Source: Paenibacillus_AB hodogayensis (lineage in GTDB: Bacteria; Bacillota; Bacilli; Paenibacillales; NBRC-103111). Taken from it: 64,000 nucleotides of DNA. Position numbers and translations under genes: made by a program. Of this stretch, positions 8,981 through 17,879 are shown piece by piece (position 1 is the first letter of the stretch; each line of letters begins with the position of its first letter). The stretch is taken from the NCBI RefSeq assembly GCF_039536325.1, contig NZ_BAAAYO010000018.1, positions 1 to 64,000 on the forward strand, given 5' to 3'. Under the pieces are notes generated by a model that had not been told where the DNA came from, ran no database searches, and was given only the letters and a program-made list of their open reading frames with translations.

Positions 8981-11899
8981 GTGAGAAGCTCCCGCGCGTC
9001 CGTGGTCGTACTGACCTCGACCGGATTGCACGTCCGTATCGAACCGATAGCGTCGCATACGTTTCACGTTCGGATGAATCAGACGGGCTGTTTCGAGGAA
9101 CCCTCTGCGCTTGCCCGCCTTGGAATTGTCGCCCCCTCGCCTGCATCGGATTGCTGGGAAATGAAAATGCGTGAGGAAGTCATGGAGTTGATTACGGAAT
9201 CGGCGTCTCTTCGAGTGGACCGGCGTTCCGGAGAACTGTCGCTGTACGGCTCAGCCGGAACGCTGCTCACCCGGCAAAATCGCCCGCCTCGCTCCGGCTG
9301 CGGGACGTCGGCAGGTCCCTGCGGCACTTCTGCCGGAGCTTCCGACGATGGCTTCGAAACGCAGTTTGTGCTTGCCGCGGAAGAACGCATATACGGGTTG
9401 GGCGACCAACACGATACTCCGCTGATGAAACGGGGCTGCAAAATCGCGATTTGCTTTCGTAGCGGCAAGGAGGTACATGCCCCCGTTCCGCTGCTCCTGT
9501 CGAGCGAAGGCTGGGGGCTGCTGATGGATAACGACCGCAGACATGAATTCGATGTCGGTTGCTCCTCGCCGGATGTGGTGCGGATTCGCGGAAGGCGCGG
9601 GGAGTTGGCGTTTTACCTGTTCGCAGGCGGCAGCCTTGCCGAACTGCTGCAGAAGTACACGGAGCTGACCGGCCCAGCGGCCCTGCTCCCCGTCTGGGCT
9701 TACGGACTTTCTTTCAACTGTAACCAACAGGCGGAGGCGCGGGACATGCTTGAGGACGCGCTGAAATTTCGGCGGGAAGGCATACCGTGCGACATGATCG
9801 GGCTGGAACCAACTTGGATGGACCGGCAGTTCGATTACGACGGGCCCGTTGATTGGCATCCCGACCGTTTCTACATTCCACAGTGGCTGCCGAAAGGTGC
9901 TCATACGTTCATGGGCGCTTTGGGCACGGCCGGGTTCAAACTGACCCTCGGTCTGTATTTGCGGGACGATGGCGAAGCGGGGAAGCAACTGCATTTACCG
10001 GAGGATTGGTACGAGTATTTGAAGCCGTTTGTCGCACAAGGAGTGCTGGGCTTCAATCTGTGCACCCATATACCGATCAGGGAGATGGCGAACATTCCAG
10101 TTGCTGCGGACGACCGTTCCGAGGACGCGGAAAGCTTGCCGCATTCAACCGTGGTCAGCCGTTCCGTCCGGGAAGGCTTCGCCACACAGACCGGACGGCG
10201 GCCGATGATCTATACGCCTGTCGGATATACCGGCATTCAGAAATATGCCGCCGTCTGGTCGGGCGGGAGGTCTAAGGCACATTTGTCCGTGCTCGGGCTC
10301 GGACTCTCCGGCATCCCGCACATGGCCGTCGATATGGAGCTGCACACCGCCGCCGGTATCCACTGCGGCTTTTTCCAGCCTTGGTCGAAGGTGAACAGCT
10401 GGGCGTATTGGCGGCATCCCCTTCTACTCGACCCGGAGCTGCTGCTCCTGTTCAAAACGTATGCCAGGCTCCGCTACCAGCTGCTGCCGTACATTTATTC
10501 CGCGGCCCACGTCGCTGTACGTACCGGACTGCCGATCGCTAGGGCGATGCCGCTCGTCTTTCCCGACGATCCGCACGCCGTCGTGCAGCAAAATCAATAC
10601 ATGTTCGGGGACGCCCTCCTGGTCGCAGCGTTCACGGATCAGGTGTATTTGCCAGCCGGGGAATGGTACGACTATTGGACCGGAGAGAAGTTCACCGGCC
10701 CTGCAGATATCTCGTATCACGTCCCCAGGCATGCCGGCGGCCCGCTCTTCGTTCGCGCCGGCGCGATCGTGCCGATGTGGCCGGACATGGAGTATGCAAA
10801 CCAGCGGCCGGCCGACCGGCTGGAACTACACGTCTACCCGGGCGGCATGGGCGAATTTACGCTGTATGAGGATGACGGGACGACGTTCGGCTACCAGCAC
10901 GGGGAGTTAGCCGTGACGAGCATCGCCAGCCGGTACGAACGGCGCGTCTTCGCTGTCGAGCTCGGGCCTCGCGTTGGCCGCTATCCCGATATGCCGGAAA
11001 GTCGGACATGGGAGGTTGTCGTTCATGCGCTCGACAAGCCGGCGGCCGTCAAGGTGGACGGCAAGCAATGGCGCGAGACAAACGGCTCCTTCAAGAAACC
11101 GCCCCCGGCTTCCTGGTCATACCACAGAAAAACCGGTACACTTCGGCTGCTTGTCCCCGACGTCTTCGAACGACAGGATTCGATCGGGCTCGAAATTTCC
11201 CTCTCTGGCGGCCGCGGACGGATGTCCGAACAGCAGCGGTCACAGTCCAGACCAAACGTCGTCCAGCGCACGGTGGGCGAACTGGAGAAAGACATCGAGG
11301 TCGGGCTAGAGACGGGGAATACGGCCAAGACGTTGTCCGCGCTTGAGCGCTGGTGGTCCCTTCGGACGGCCGAAGCCGGCTCGGTCGAAGACGTGCGCGA
11401 GCATTGGCTTGCCATGAACGGCCTGCTCGTCAGGACCGCCGAACGGAAAGGACGGACGCTTCACGAGATCGCCGGAGGCGACCCTCTGCTCCGTTCCCGG
11501 TTTCAACCGACCGACAGCGCTGAGGACGCCTACAAGTCGCTCACTCAAATCGCGACGCGCATCATCGAATACGGCAAGAAGCAAGGCGATACATATGGCA
11601 TTATCCGTCAGGCGACGGACATCATTATGAGCGAAATCGACCGCGAACTGTTGCTGTATGCGATCGCCGACCGGCTCCATCTCAACTCCTCCTACTTGAG
11701 CCGCATATTCAAGCAGGAAATTGGCCTCTCTTTCTCCGACTATGTACTTGAAAAAAAGATGGGGCGCGCCAAAGAGCTTCTGCTGGCCGGTTCGACCGTC
11801 GCCACTGCCGCGGATCAGACCGGCTTCAAGGACGCCAGCTACTTCAACCGTGTTTTCCGTAAATATTGGGGCGTTACCCCAGGGGGAATGAGGTCATGA
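8981..11899 (+). CDS. GH31-like (pseudoenzyme) sensor fused to AraC DNA-binding domain
   Basis: A single unbroken 972-residue frame. I chose GTG 8981, which follows GAGGAGG by 8 bases; the frame is open back to an ATG at 8915 that lacks a site. Order: beta-sandwich N-domain (1-215, GLGDQHDTPL loop), GH31 TIM barrel (about 226-560), C-terminal beta domains (to about 735), a helical linker, then an AraC HTH (about 875-972: RIFKQEIGLSFSDYV, AADQTGFKDASYFNRVF). GH31 needs a nucleophile Asp in a GFKxD strand and an acid/base Asp in WSGDN. Here these read GFNLC (Cys361) and WSGGR (Gly429), so catalysis is not expected. No signal peptide, so cytoplasmic. Inference: a one-component regulator that binds an imported oligosaccharide through a dead GH31 fold and controls the divergent lipoprotein/DUF4838 operon and the oxidoreductase and esterase downstream. 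Confidence 0.9.
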   Translation: MRSSRASVVVLTSTGLHVRIEPIASHTFHVRMNQTGCFEEPSALARLGIVAPSPASDCWEMKMREEVMELITESASLRVDRRSGELSLYGSAGTLLTRQNRPPRSGCGTSAGPCGTSAGASDDGFETQFVLAAEERIYGLGDQHDTPLMKRGCKIAICFRSGKEVHAPVPLLLSSEGWGLLMDNDRRHEFDVGCSSPDVVRIRGRRGELAFYLFAGGSLAELLQKYTELTGPAALLPVWAYGLSFNCNQQAEARDMLEDALKFRREGIPCDMIGLEPTWMDRQFDYDGPVDWHPDRFYIPQWLPKGAHTFMGALGTAGFKLTLGLYLRDDGEAGKQLHLPEDWYEYLKPFVAQGVLGFNLCTHIPIREMANIPVAADDRSEDAESLPHSTVVSRSVREGFATQTGRRPMIYTPVGYTGIQKYAAVWSGGRSKAHLSVLGLGLSGIPHMAVDMELHTAAGIHCGFFQPWSKVNSWAYWRHPLLLDPELLLLFKTYARLRYQLLPYIYSAAHVAVRTGLPIARAMPLVFPDDPHAVVQQNQYMFGDALLVAAFTDQVYLPAGEWYDYWTGEKFTGPADISYHVPRHAGGPLFVRAGAIVPMWPDMEYANQRPADRLELHVYPGGMGEFTLYEDDGTTFGYQHGELAVTSIASRYERRVFAVELGPRVGRYPDMPESRTWEVVVHALDKPAAVKVDGKQWRETNGSFKKPPPASWSYHRKTGTLRLLVPDVFERQDSIGLEISLSGGRGRMSEQQRSQSRPNVVQRTVGELEKDIEVGLETGNTAKTLSALERWWSLRTAEAGSVEDVREHWLAMNGLLVRTAERKGRTLHEIAGGDPLLRSRFQPTDSAEDAYKSLTQIATRIIEYGKKQGDTYGIIRQATDIIMSEIDRELLLYAIADRLHLNSSYLSRIFKQEIGLSFSDYVLEKKMGRAKELLLAGSTVATAADQTGFKDASYFNRVFRKYWGVTPGGMRS

Positions 11900-12207
11900 A
11901 AACAGAAATAGCCGCTGGCTCAGTCGGCGGCTTCCCCTGCCCTTCTCGAAGCTTTTCTCCCCTTGGTGGCCCCGGCTGTCTGGCCCTCTCCGCTTTTGTC
12001 GTATGCGGCCAAAATCAGCATAGCCGTTGAAGCCGTCGTTTCAATCCTCACTTTACTCCTTGTTTTATTTTGACTCGGCCCTTCTCAACTGTTCATATTG
12101 TGAACTGGCGCGCTATTCGCAAGATTTTGTATTCCAAGGCTACCGAACTGTACTTTGATTGCCTCTCGACACTATTAAACCCGATCTGACACATTCGTAC
12201 GACAAGG
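11900..12207. other. intergenic region with a weak hairpin
   Basis: AGCCGC (11910-11915) pairs with GCGGCT (11927-11932) directly after the fusion gene, but no T-run follows, so termination would be weak. The rest up to 12207 shows no gene. Confidence 0.35.
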
Positions 12208-12224
12208 TCATGAGAATACCATTA
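12208..12224 (+). promoter_or_regulatory. candidate operator upstream of the FAD oxidoreductase
   Basis: TCATGAGAATACCATTA shares the pattern ATGARAATACYAT with the site at 8731-8743 in front of the divergent cassette A operon. It lies about 85 bases before the oxidoreductase start. Proposed as a binding site for the neighbouring GH31/AraC protein, by position and similarity only. Confidence 0.3.
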
Positions 12225-12307
12225 CATGTCATCAGACTTGCTTATGCCGAGCCGTCTTCCAAGCTACCATGAATAAGAAATCACTAACCACCTTGGGGGA
12301 ATTCAGT

Positions 12308-13903
12308 ATGATGCGTGAAAGAAAAGCCGACATCGTCATTGTAGGCGGAAGCCTGGGCGGCTGTGCCGCCGCACTTGCCGCTGCGAGGGAAGGAAAAACG
12401 GTCGTTATGACGGAAGAAACGGAATGGATCGGAGGGCAACTGACCAGTCAGGCAGTCCCCCCCGACGAGCACAGCTGGATCGAAACGTTCGGAAGCACAG
12501 CCAGCTATCGTCGATTTCGCCGCGGGGTGCGCAGCTATTATCAGCATCACGTTCCGCTGACTCCCGAGGCGGCGGCGATCCCCAATCTGAATCCGGGTAA
12601 TGCAAAAGTTAGCCGAATCAGCCACGACCCGCGCGTCGCCCTCGCCGTTTTGCTGGAGATGCTGGCTCCATATACGCTCGCCGGCCGGGTGGTCGTTATG
12701 ACCCGATGCTGTCCCGATTCTGCCGAGACGGACGGCGACCGCATCCGTTCGGTAACGGTTCGTCATATGCAGACGGGCACCCGGACGTTATTGTCCGCGC
12801 CTTATTTTCTCGATGCGACCGACTGCGGGGATTTGCTGCCGTTAACCGGTACGGAGTACATCACCGGAGCAGAGTCGCAAGCAGAGACGAACGAACGGCA
12901 CGCTGTGGAAGGCCCTGCCGATCCGCAGGATATGCAGGCCATTACGCATTGCTTCGTCGTCGACTATCTCGAAGGGGAGACGCACACGATCGACAAGCCG
13001 AACGATTACGCGTTTTGGCGTTCGTTCCGTCCCGATTTCTGGCCCGATCAATTGCTCAGTCTCTCGGGTGTCCGGCCGTCCACATTGGAACCGGTGCGCT
13101 ACGATCTGTTTCCGGGCGCGCAGGGACTGTCGTTCTGGGAAGGCTTCTCCCTTGTCTCCTACCGGCGTCTGGCAGACAAAACCAACTTCGCTGCCGGCAC
13201 GTTTTCCGGCGACGTTACGGTCGTCAACTGGCCGCAAAACGATTACTTTCTCGGCTCGATCATCGATGTCGACGAAGCGGAAAAAGCCCGCAACCTGCAG
13301 CGGGCCAAAGAACTCAGCTTGTCTCTGCTCTACTGGCTGCAGAAGGAAGCTCCTCGTCCGGACGGAGGATGCGGCTACCCCGGATTCCGTTTGCGCGGAG
13401 ATGTATTCGGCACCGAGGACGGGTTGGCGCCGTTCCCGTACATCCGCGAGTCGCGCCGTATCAAAGCGGAATTCACAGTGCTGGAGCAGCACATCAACCC
13501 GCTGGACCGGCCGGACGGGCGCGCCGAGACTTTCGTCGATTCCGTCGGGATCGGACATTACAGTATAGACCTTCATCCGAGCACAGGGAACCGCCATTAT
13601 ATCCACCTGACCGCTCTGCCTTTCCAAATCCCGCTCGGAAGCCTGATTCCAGTCCGAATGGACAATTTGTTGCCGGCCTGTAAAAATATCGGGACAACGC
13701 ACATAACGAACGGTTGCTACCGCTTGCATCCGGTAGAATGGAACATCGGCGAAGCAGCTGGCGCCCTGGCCTCTTTCTGCCTGGATCGCGGTGAAACGCC
13801 GCGTGCCGTCCGGAACAACTCCGCGCTGCTTGAGGAGTTTCAGAACGTCCTAAGGTCGCATGGAGCGGAGCTTGCCTGGCCGGAGCATATCGTATCCGGC
13901 TGA
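12308..13903 (+). CDS. FAD-dependent oxidoreductase (FAD_oxidored family), cassette A
   Basis: 531 residues from ATG 12308, chosen because TTGGGGGA lies 7 bases upstream; an in-frame ATG at 12269 has no site. N-terminal Rossmann loop DIVIVGGSLGGCAAALAAA, then MTEETEWIGGQLTSQAVPPD, DATDCGDLLPLTGTEY and the C-terminal block NGCYRLHPVEWNIGEAAG. This FAD_oxidored (PF12831-type) family is common in carbohydrate loci; its substrate is unknown and may be a sugar or sugar-derived alcohol. The third Gly of GGGLGG is Ser here. A close paralogue with GGGLGG lies at 19242-20837. The esterase follows 101 bases later in the same direction. Confidence 0.85.
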   Translation: MMRERKADIVIVGGSLGGCAAALAAAREGKTVVMTEETEWIGGQLTSQAVPPDEHSWIETFGSTASYRRFRRGVRSYYQHHVPLTPEAAAIPNLNPGNAKVSRISHDPRVALAVLLEMLAPYTLAGRVVVMTRCCPDSAETDGDRIRSVTVRHMQTGTRTLLSAPYFLDATDCGDLLPLTGTEYITGAESQAETNERHAVEGPADPQDMQAITHCFVVDYLEGETHTIDKPNDYAFWRSFRPDFWPDQLLSLSGVRPSTLEPVRYDLFPGAQGLSFWEGFSLVSYRRLADKTNFAAGTFSGDVTVVNWPQNDYFLGSIIDVDEAEKARNLQRAKELSLSLLYWLQKEAPRPDGGCGYPGFRLRGDVFGTEDGLAPFPYIRESRRIKAEFTVLEQHINPLDRPDGRAETFVDSVGIGHYSIDLHPSTGNRHYIHLTALPFQIPLGSLIPVRMDNLLPACKNIGTTHITNGCYRLHPVEWNIGEAAGALASFCLDRGETPRAVRNNSALLEEFQNVLRSHGAELAWPEHIVSG

Positions 13904-14004
13904 GTGTCCAGAGCTATCGCGTTAAGACAAGAGTGATACATGGCGGCCGCCCGCGTTGCTGTTATGTAAAGCGGTTGCATACACAAGAATAGGAGGAGCA
14001 CCTT

Positions 14005-14790
14005 ATGGAGCTCGTCACACGTTATTACGATACCGACATTGTATTAAAGCGTGCAGTGGATATCGCACGGCCGGAAACTATCGATCGGCGCACAGCCCTC
14101 TTCTATATCCATGGCGGCGGTTGGCATGCCGGTGCAAGAGATTCTTTTCATTCGCATCTTCAGCATTTTTCCCGCAAAGGGTATGTTTGCGCGTCAGCAG
14201 GCTACCGCCTTTCACCAGGCGCCAAGATGGCTGACCAAATGCGTGACCTTGTTGCCGGTTATGAGACTTTTCTTGCCTACATCCGCGAAACCGGGCTGAA
14301 TATCGACCATGTCGTCGTACTTGGAAGCTCGGCCGGCGCACACCTAGCCTCCCTATTGGCGCTCACATCTCCAAGCGAGTGGACAGGGGGAACGAATCCT
14401 CAAAACTGGCTAAAGCCGTCCGCGTGTGTGTCCATTAACGGGCCTGGCACGTTGGAGCAATGGGAGCCTATGCATGAGGGGATTAAACAAGATATTGAAC
14501 TTGCGGCTGGCACGGTTTACGGTCAAAACCCCTCGTTGTTCCGGCAATTGTCTCCGATCGCTCGAGTCGACGCGAATGCATCCGATTTTTTGTTTCTGAT
14601 CGTAGGCAAGGAGCAGTTTTTTCCCCACTCGTTCATTTATGAGATGAGTGACAAGCTGAAAGGGTACGGCAAGCGCTCCGAAGTGAGGCTTTTTCCGGAT
14701 GCGGAGCATGGCTTTTTCTACGGAGTGAACAATCCGCAACAACGAGAAGCACTCACCGTGCTGGAGCCGTTTCTTGCCTCTTACGTATAG
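14005..14790 (+). CDS. alpha/beta hydrolase (carboxylesterase type)
   Basis: 261 residues, cytoplasmic (no signal). Oxyanion-hole motif HGGGW at 36-40, nucleophile Ser109 in VLGSSAGAHLA, and a C-terminal His in FPDAEHGFFYG, as in BD-FAE/hormone-sensitive-lipase-like esterases. Such enzymes remove acetyl or feruloyl esters from imported oligosaccharides, which fits its place behind the GH31/AraC regulator and FAD oxidoreductase. Start ATG 14005 follows AGGAGGAG. The exact ester is not readable. Confidence 0.85.
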   Translation: MELVTRYYDTDIVLKRAVDIARPETIDRRTALFYIHGGGWHAGARDSFHSHLQHFSRKGYVCASAGYRLSPGAKMADQMRDLVAGYETFLAYIRETGLNIDHVVVLGSSAGAHLASLLALTSPSEWTGGTNPQNWLKPSACVSINGPGTLEQWEPMHEGIKQDIELAAGTVYGQNPSLFRQLSPIARVDANASDFLFLIVGKEQFFPHSFIYEMSDKLKGYGKRSEVRLFPDAEHGFFYGVNNPQQREALTVLEPFLASYV

Positions 14791-14892
14791 TCGGATTCCG
14801 TAGATGACTGCACGTCTGGTGTAGGATGCGGGTACAGGCTGCTACAGTTGCATCAGGGGCGTATAAAATTGTAGTTGATTATACAAACGGGT

Positions 14893-14960
14893 ACGTTAGT
14901 TCAATGAAACAGCGATAGTCTAGGTCTTTATTATCTCGTCCTTGACAGTCGCTGTTTCAA
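14893..14960. repeat. intergenic repeat-family unit with inverted repeat
   Basis: ACGTTAGTTCAATGAAACAG opens the unit. TGAAACAGCGA (14904-14914) and TCGCTGTTTCA (14949-14959) form a perfect 11-base inverted repeat. It lies downstream of the esterase and could end its transcript. Confidence 0.55.
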
Positions 14961-15126
14961 TCTTTAAGGTCAGTCTAAAACTTGTTTTATGGAGTCTGGC
15001 GGTATGACAATTCGAAGCCGTCGGTTGTTCACGGCAGCCTCGTCGGTCGTTGAGCTCTCGTATTTGTATGGGTCGTCTACGAGTGACTATTATTCTTGGC
15101 AGGCGGGTTCGAAAGATTAGACGATA

Positions 15127-15440
15127 TTACGCCTGGCTTCCCAACGGAGCGAAGAAGAACTCCAAGTAACCGAAAGATGATTTCCGCTCGAATCCCCATA
15201 TGAAATCTCCTCTGCCTTTTTCAACGATCCCTCTTTCCACACTCATCGGATAATAAATCAATTGGCAGATTTTCGTCTCAATAAATAGTTTCCGTTTCCT
15301 TTAATGCGTCTTTGGAAGCGAAACATAAAAATTTCCCTTTCCACCAAACCGTTATTTGCGGACCGGCATATACAAAAGGCATTCCATTTTCAAAGACAGA
15401 CTTTTCATATCCAGATCCTGCACCGACCTCAGCCTATACT
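15127..15440 (-). pseudogene. decayed gene fragment of unknown family
   Basis: Two minus-strand segments read like protein but are in different frames: VFENGMPFVYAGPQITVWWK followed by GKFLCFASKDALKETE (about 15410-15290), then ICQLIYYPMSVERGIVEKG and FIWGFERKSSFGYLEFFFAP (about 15270-15130, stop 15127-15129). A one-base shift near 15275 would join them. No start codon with a ribosome binding site is visible. I do not recognise the family. It lies just past the beta-helix gene, as if once part of that operon. Confidence 0.4.
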
Positions 15441-15497
15441 TTGAAATCTACTAATTTAAAGAGTCTAAATGCTAAATCAATTTTTCGCTCATTTACC

Positions 15498-17714
15498 CTA
15501 TGTCGTCAAATACTCGAACTGAATCGGAATCTCGTACCCCGTTCCGATGGGAAACGACGAATCGTAAGCGGCCATGTCTCGACTGATCAACAAGTCCGTG
15601 GCCGTACTCAACATGCCAGTGATGCCCTGATTCAGATCACGATCCACATAGGCGGCAAAGATCCGCCCACTGACAGGTTGGGGAAGTCCCGTGAGCTTCA
15701 CCTTCGCGTCTCCGCTGCCGGTAACATCAAAGGAAACTTTCCCGATCAAACGGACCGTTTGACCGACTTTGGCCAAAATAAGGTTCACTTGCGCATTGGC
15801 CAACGAAGCCGTACCCGACCAAGTTACCAGACGGGCGGCATCCCGAATCGGAAATCGCTCGGCATCCAATTTTCCAAGATCGAATCCGATCGAAGCTTTG
15901 GCGAACGTATACTGTCCGTTCTTCAGCTCTTCCCGGTTATCGATGAAGCTCGCTTTGGTCAAAGTGACATTCCGGCCGCTGTCCAGAAAATATACCGGGT
16001 TCGTAGGGATATTCGTTATCCAGACGCAACTATTGTTCATAATGACGAGATGGTTGATCGAGGCGTCAACACAAGCAAAAGCCACTCTGACCATCGTTGC
16101 AACATTTCCTATGATCTCGATACATCCGTTCGTTGCCGTCAAGTAATGAATGTTGACGAAGTACGCGGGGTGATAATTATAAATGCTGGGCGATCCGCCA
16201 ACAGAAGCTTTGCTGGTGAAACCGCTGTCATAGGTGTTGTTCAAAATACGAACATCCGTCCCAAACGAAATCAGAATGACCTGCTGCATTCTGCCGACGA
16301 ACGTGTTGTTGCGAATCGTGATGCCTCCTCCTCTCGTAAAAATACCGGAAGTAACGTGCGTGATGAAATTGCCGTCGAACACGATGTGTTCGGCCGGACC
16401 ATGCGTGCCGAATCCCGAAGCCTGCAGAAAGTTATCCGTCCCGTCGCTTGCCTTACCGCCGCCTGAGACGATGCACCGTTCCACCAAGCCGTACCGGGTC
16501 GGAATCACTCCTGAGAAATCGATCCCGCGCCTATTATTGTAAAACGTGCTCTCCCGGATTATCGTTCCGAAAGAGTGTTGGTCCTGAATGCCGTAGCCCA
16601 AGCCGACCGCGTTGGACCCTTCTACATGGCAGTGCGTAAAAAGTGCATCGTAGCATCTGCCGGTGGAAATGCCGACCACTGAGGCGTTGTGCACGCTGAC
16701 GCGGTTGAAGTGCGACCGATATGTTGCGTTTAGGTATATGCCTCCTGTATTGGTATTTACAGGGTATTCCACGGTCATGTTGTCGATTCGTACGGTAATC
16801 GGATCGTACCCCGTGACCGTTACGGTTTCCTGCGCGATATCGTAGCTGTCCCATGTCTGGGTTCTCAGCACCAGATCATTCCCCGATATGTGGGTCACCA
16901 TGTGCGTCTCGCCCTTGCATAACGTCCCGCGATTGTCGTAATACCACAATTTGCTCGATTGCATCATCACAATCTGTCCGGGTGCGAAACCGGCCGAGGA
17001 GGTCACCGTGATCTTTTCCTTATTCATCTGCGTTGTCGCCGCAAGCGTGGTTGTTGCAACCGTCGATCCATGAAACGAGAAGGCGACGAATCCCGATGAG
17101 GGCAAAATCTTGAACGGTTCGCAGCCGTTTGCGACCAGCGAGACGTCCTGATTAACATTGATGGTCGATGTAATGCAATAGGCGGAACCTGAACGAAACA
17201 CGACCGGCTTCCCGGATGCGGCACTAATGGCGGCCGCAATCGCCGCGGTGTCGTCGGTTGTCCCGTCACCCTTGGCGCCGAACCAAGCTGCCATCAACGC
17301 TTCGCCGTAAATGCGTTTGAATCTGGCCCCGGTTCCGGAAACCAGCACCGTTCCCGTATTGTCCGCAGCAGAACCATCCGTTGGGTCGTAATAGAAAAGC
17401 CCTTCCTGTCCTAAATCTTTGACAAAGTACACGATAGAAGCATCGGGAGCGGTTACGGCTCTCAGACTCGCAATCGTGGTCACTTCGCAGCACCCCTTGT
17501 CCTCCCCATCCGGCGAACCATAGACAGATTCCGTAATTGACAAACTTTGTCCGTTTACGTACTTCGCCTGCCCGTTAATCAGGCTGCCTGCAGCCCACGC
17601 TGCTCCCGCGATGCCCAACGAAGCCAACAATTTTCTTCGGCCCGTCGAGTATTCGTGCTGCGGCAGCCGTTCAGACTGACCGTCCTCTTTTCCGACCATA
17701 TGGTTGTTGCTCAT
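15498..17714 (-). CDS. secreted right-handed beta-helix protein (pectate-lyase-3/GH28-related)
   Basis: 738 residues from ATG 17714, preceded by GGAGGTGACGAAC. The frame is open upstream to 17876 but without a better site. The N-terminus carries GRRKLLASLGIAGAAWAAGS, a twin-Arg-like signal with RR and a hydrophobic core. A FGAKGDGTTDDTAAIAAAI motif marks the start of the parallel beta-helix (pectate lyase superfamily 3), followed by coils of NNxF/GNxxT type repeats to about 600 and a C-terminal beta domain. Such proteins cleave or bind polysaccharides outside the cell; the substrate is not determined. Last gene of cassette B, 165 bases after the sugar-binding lipoprotein. Confidence 0.85.
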   Translation of the reverse strand: MSNNHMVGKEDGQSERLPQHEYSTGRRKLLASLGIAGAAWAAGSLINGQAKYVNGQSLSITESVYGSPDGEDKGCCEVTTIASLRAVTAPDASIVYFVKDLGQEGLFYYDPTDGSAADNTGTVLVSGTGARFKRIYGEALMAAWFGAKGDGTTDDTAAIAAAISAASGKPVVFRSGSAYCITSTINVNQDVSLVANGCEPFKILPSSGFVAFSFHGSTVATTTLAATTQMNKEKITVTSSAGFAPGQIVMMQSSKLWYYDNRGTLCKGETHMVTHISGNDLVLRTQTWDSYDIAQETVTVTGYDPITVRIDNMTVEYPVNTNTGGIYLNATYRSHFNRVSVHNASVVGISTGRCYDALFTHCHVEGSNAVGLGYGIQDQHSFGTIIRESTFYNNRRGIDFSGVIPTRYGLVERCIVSGGGKASDGTDNFLQASGFGTHGPAEHIVFDGNFITHVTSGIFTRGGGITIRNNTFVGRMQQVILISFGTDVRILNNTYDSGFTSKASVGGSPSIYNYHPAYFVNIHYLTATNGCIEIIGNVATMVRVAFACVDASINHLVIMNNSCVWITNIPTNPVYFLDSGRNVTLTKASFIDNREELKNGQYTFAKASIGFDLGKLDAERFPIRDAARLVTWSGTASLANAQVNLILAKVGQTVRLIGKVSFDVTGSGDAKVKLTGLPQPVSGRIFAAYVDRDLNQGITGMLSTATDLLISRDMAAYDSSFPIGTGYEIPIQFEYLTT

Positions 17715-17879
17715 GTTCGTCACCTCCGACAATGTATATTCAAAATTGCCTTCTCTGGATCGGCGATCTTCCGCTCGCTTTGGCTTCCATCTCCTGTATT
17801 CTCTTGTTGGCCGCTCCTTCTTCAGGTCGCATAGTCTGCAAACATCTCTGTCACCTCCTGCCCAGAATCGATACACATA

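Noticed and set aside
12842..13729. Long minus-strand frame opposite the FAD oxidoreductase
   Set aside because: A shadow of the high-GC coding strand; no ribosome binding site and no recognisable family.
13967..13987. Possible CcpA (cre) site TGTAAAGCGGTTGCA before the esterase
   Set aside because: One base too long for the consensus, with mismatches at the outer positions in both orientations.
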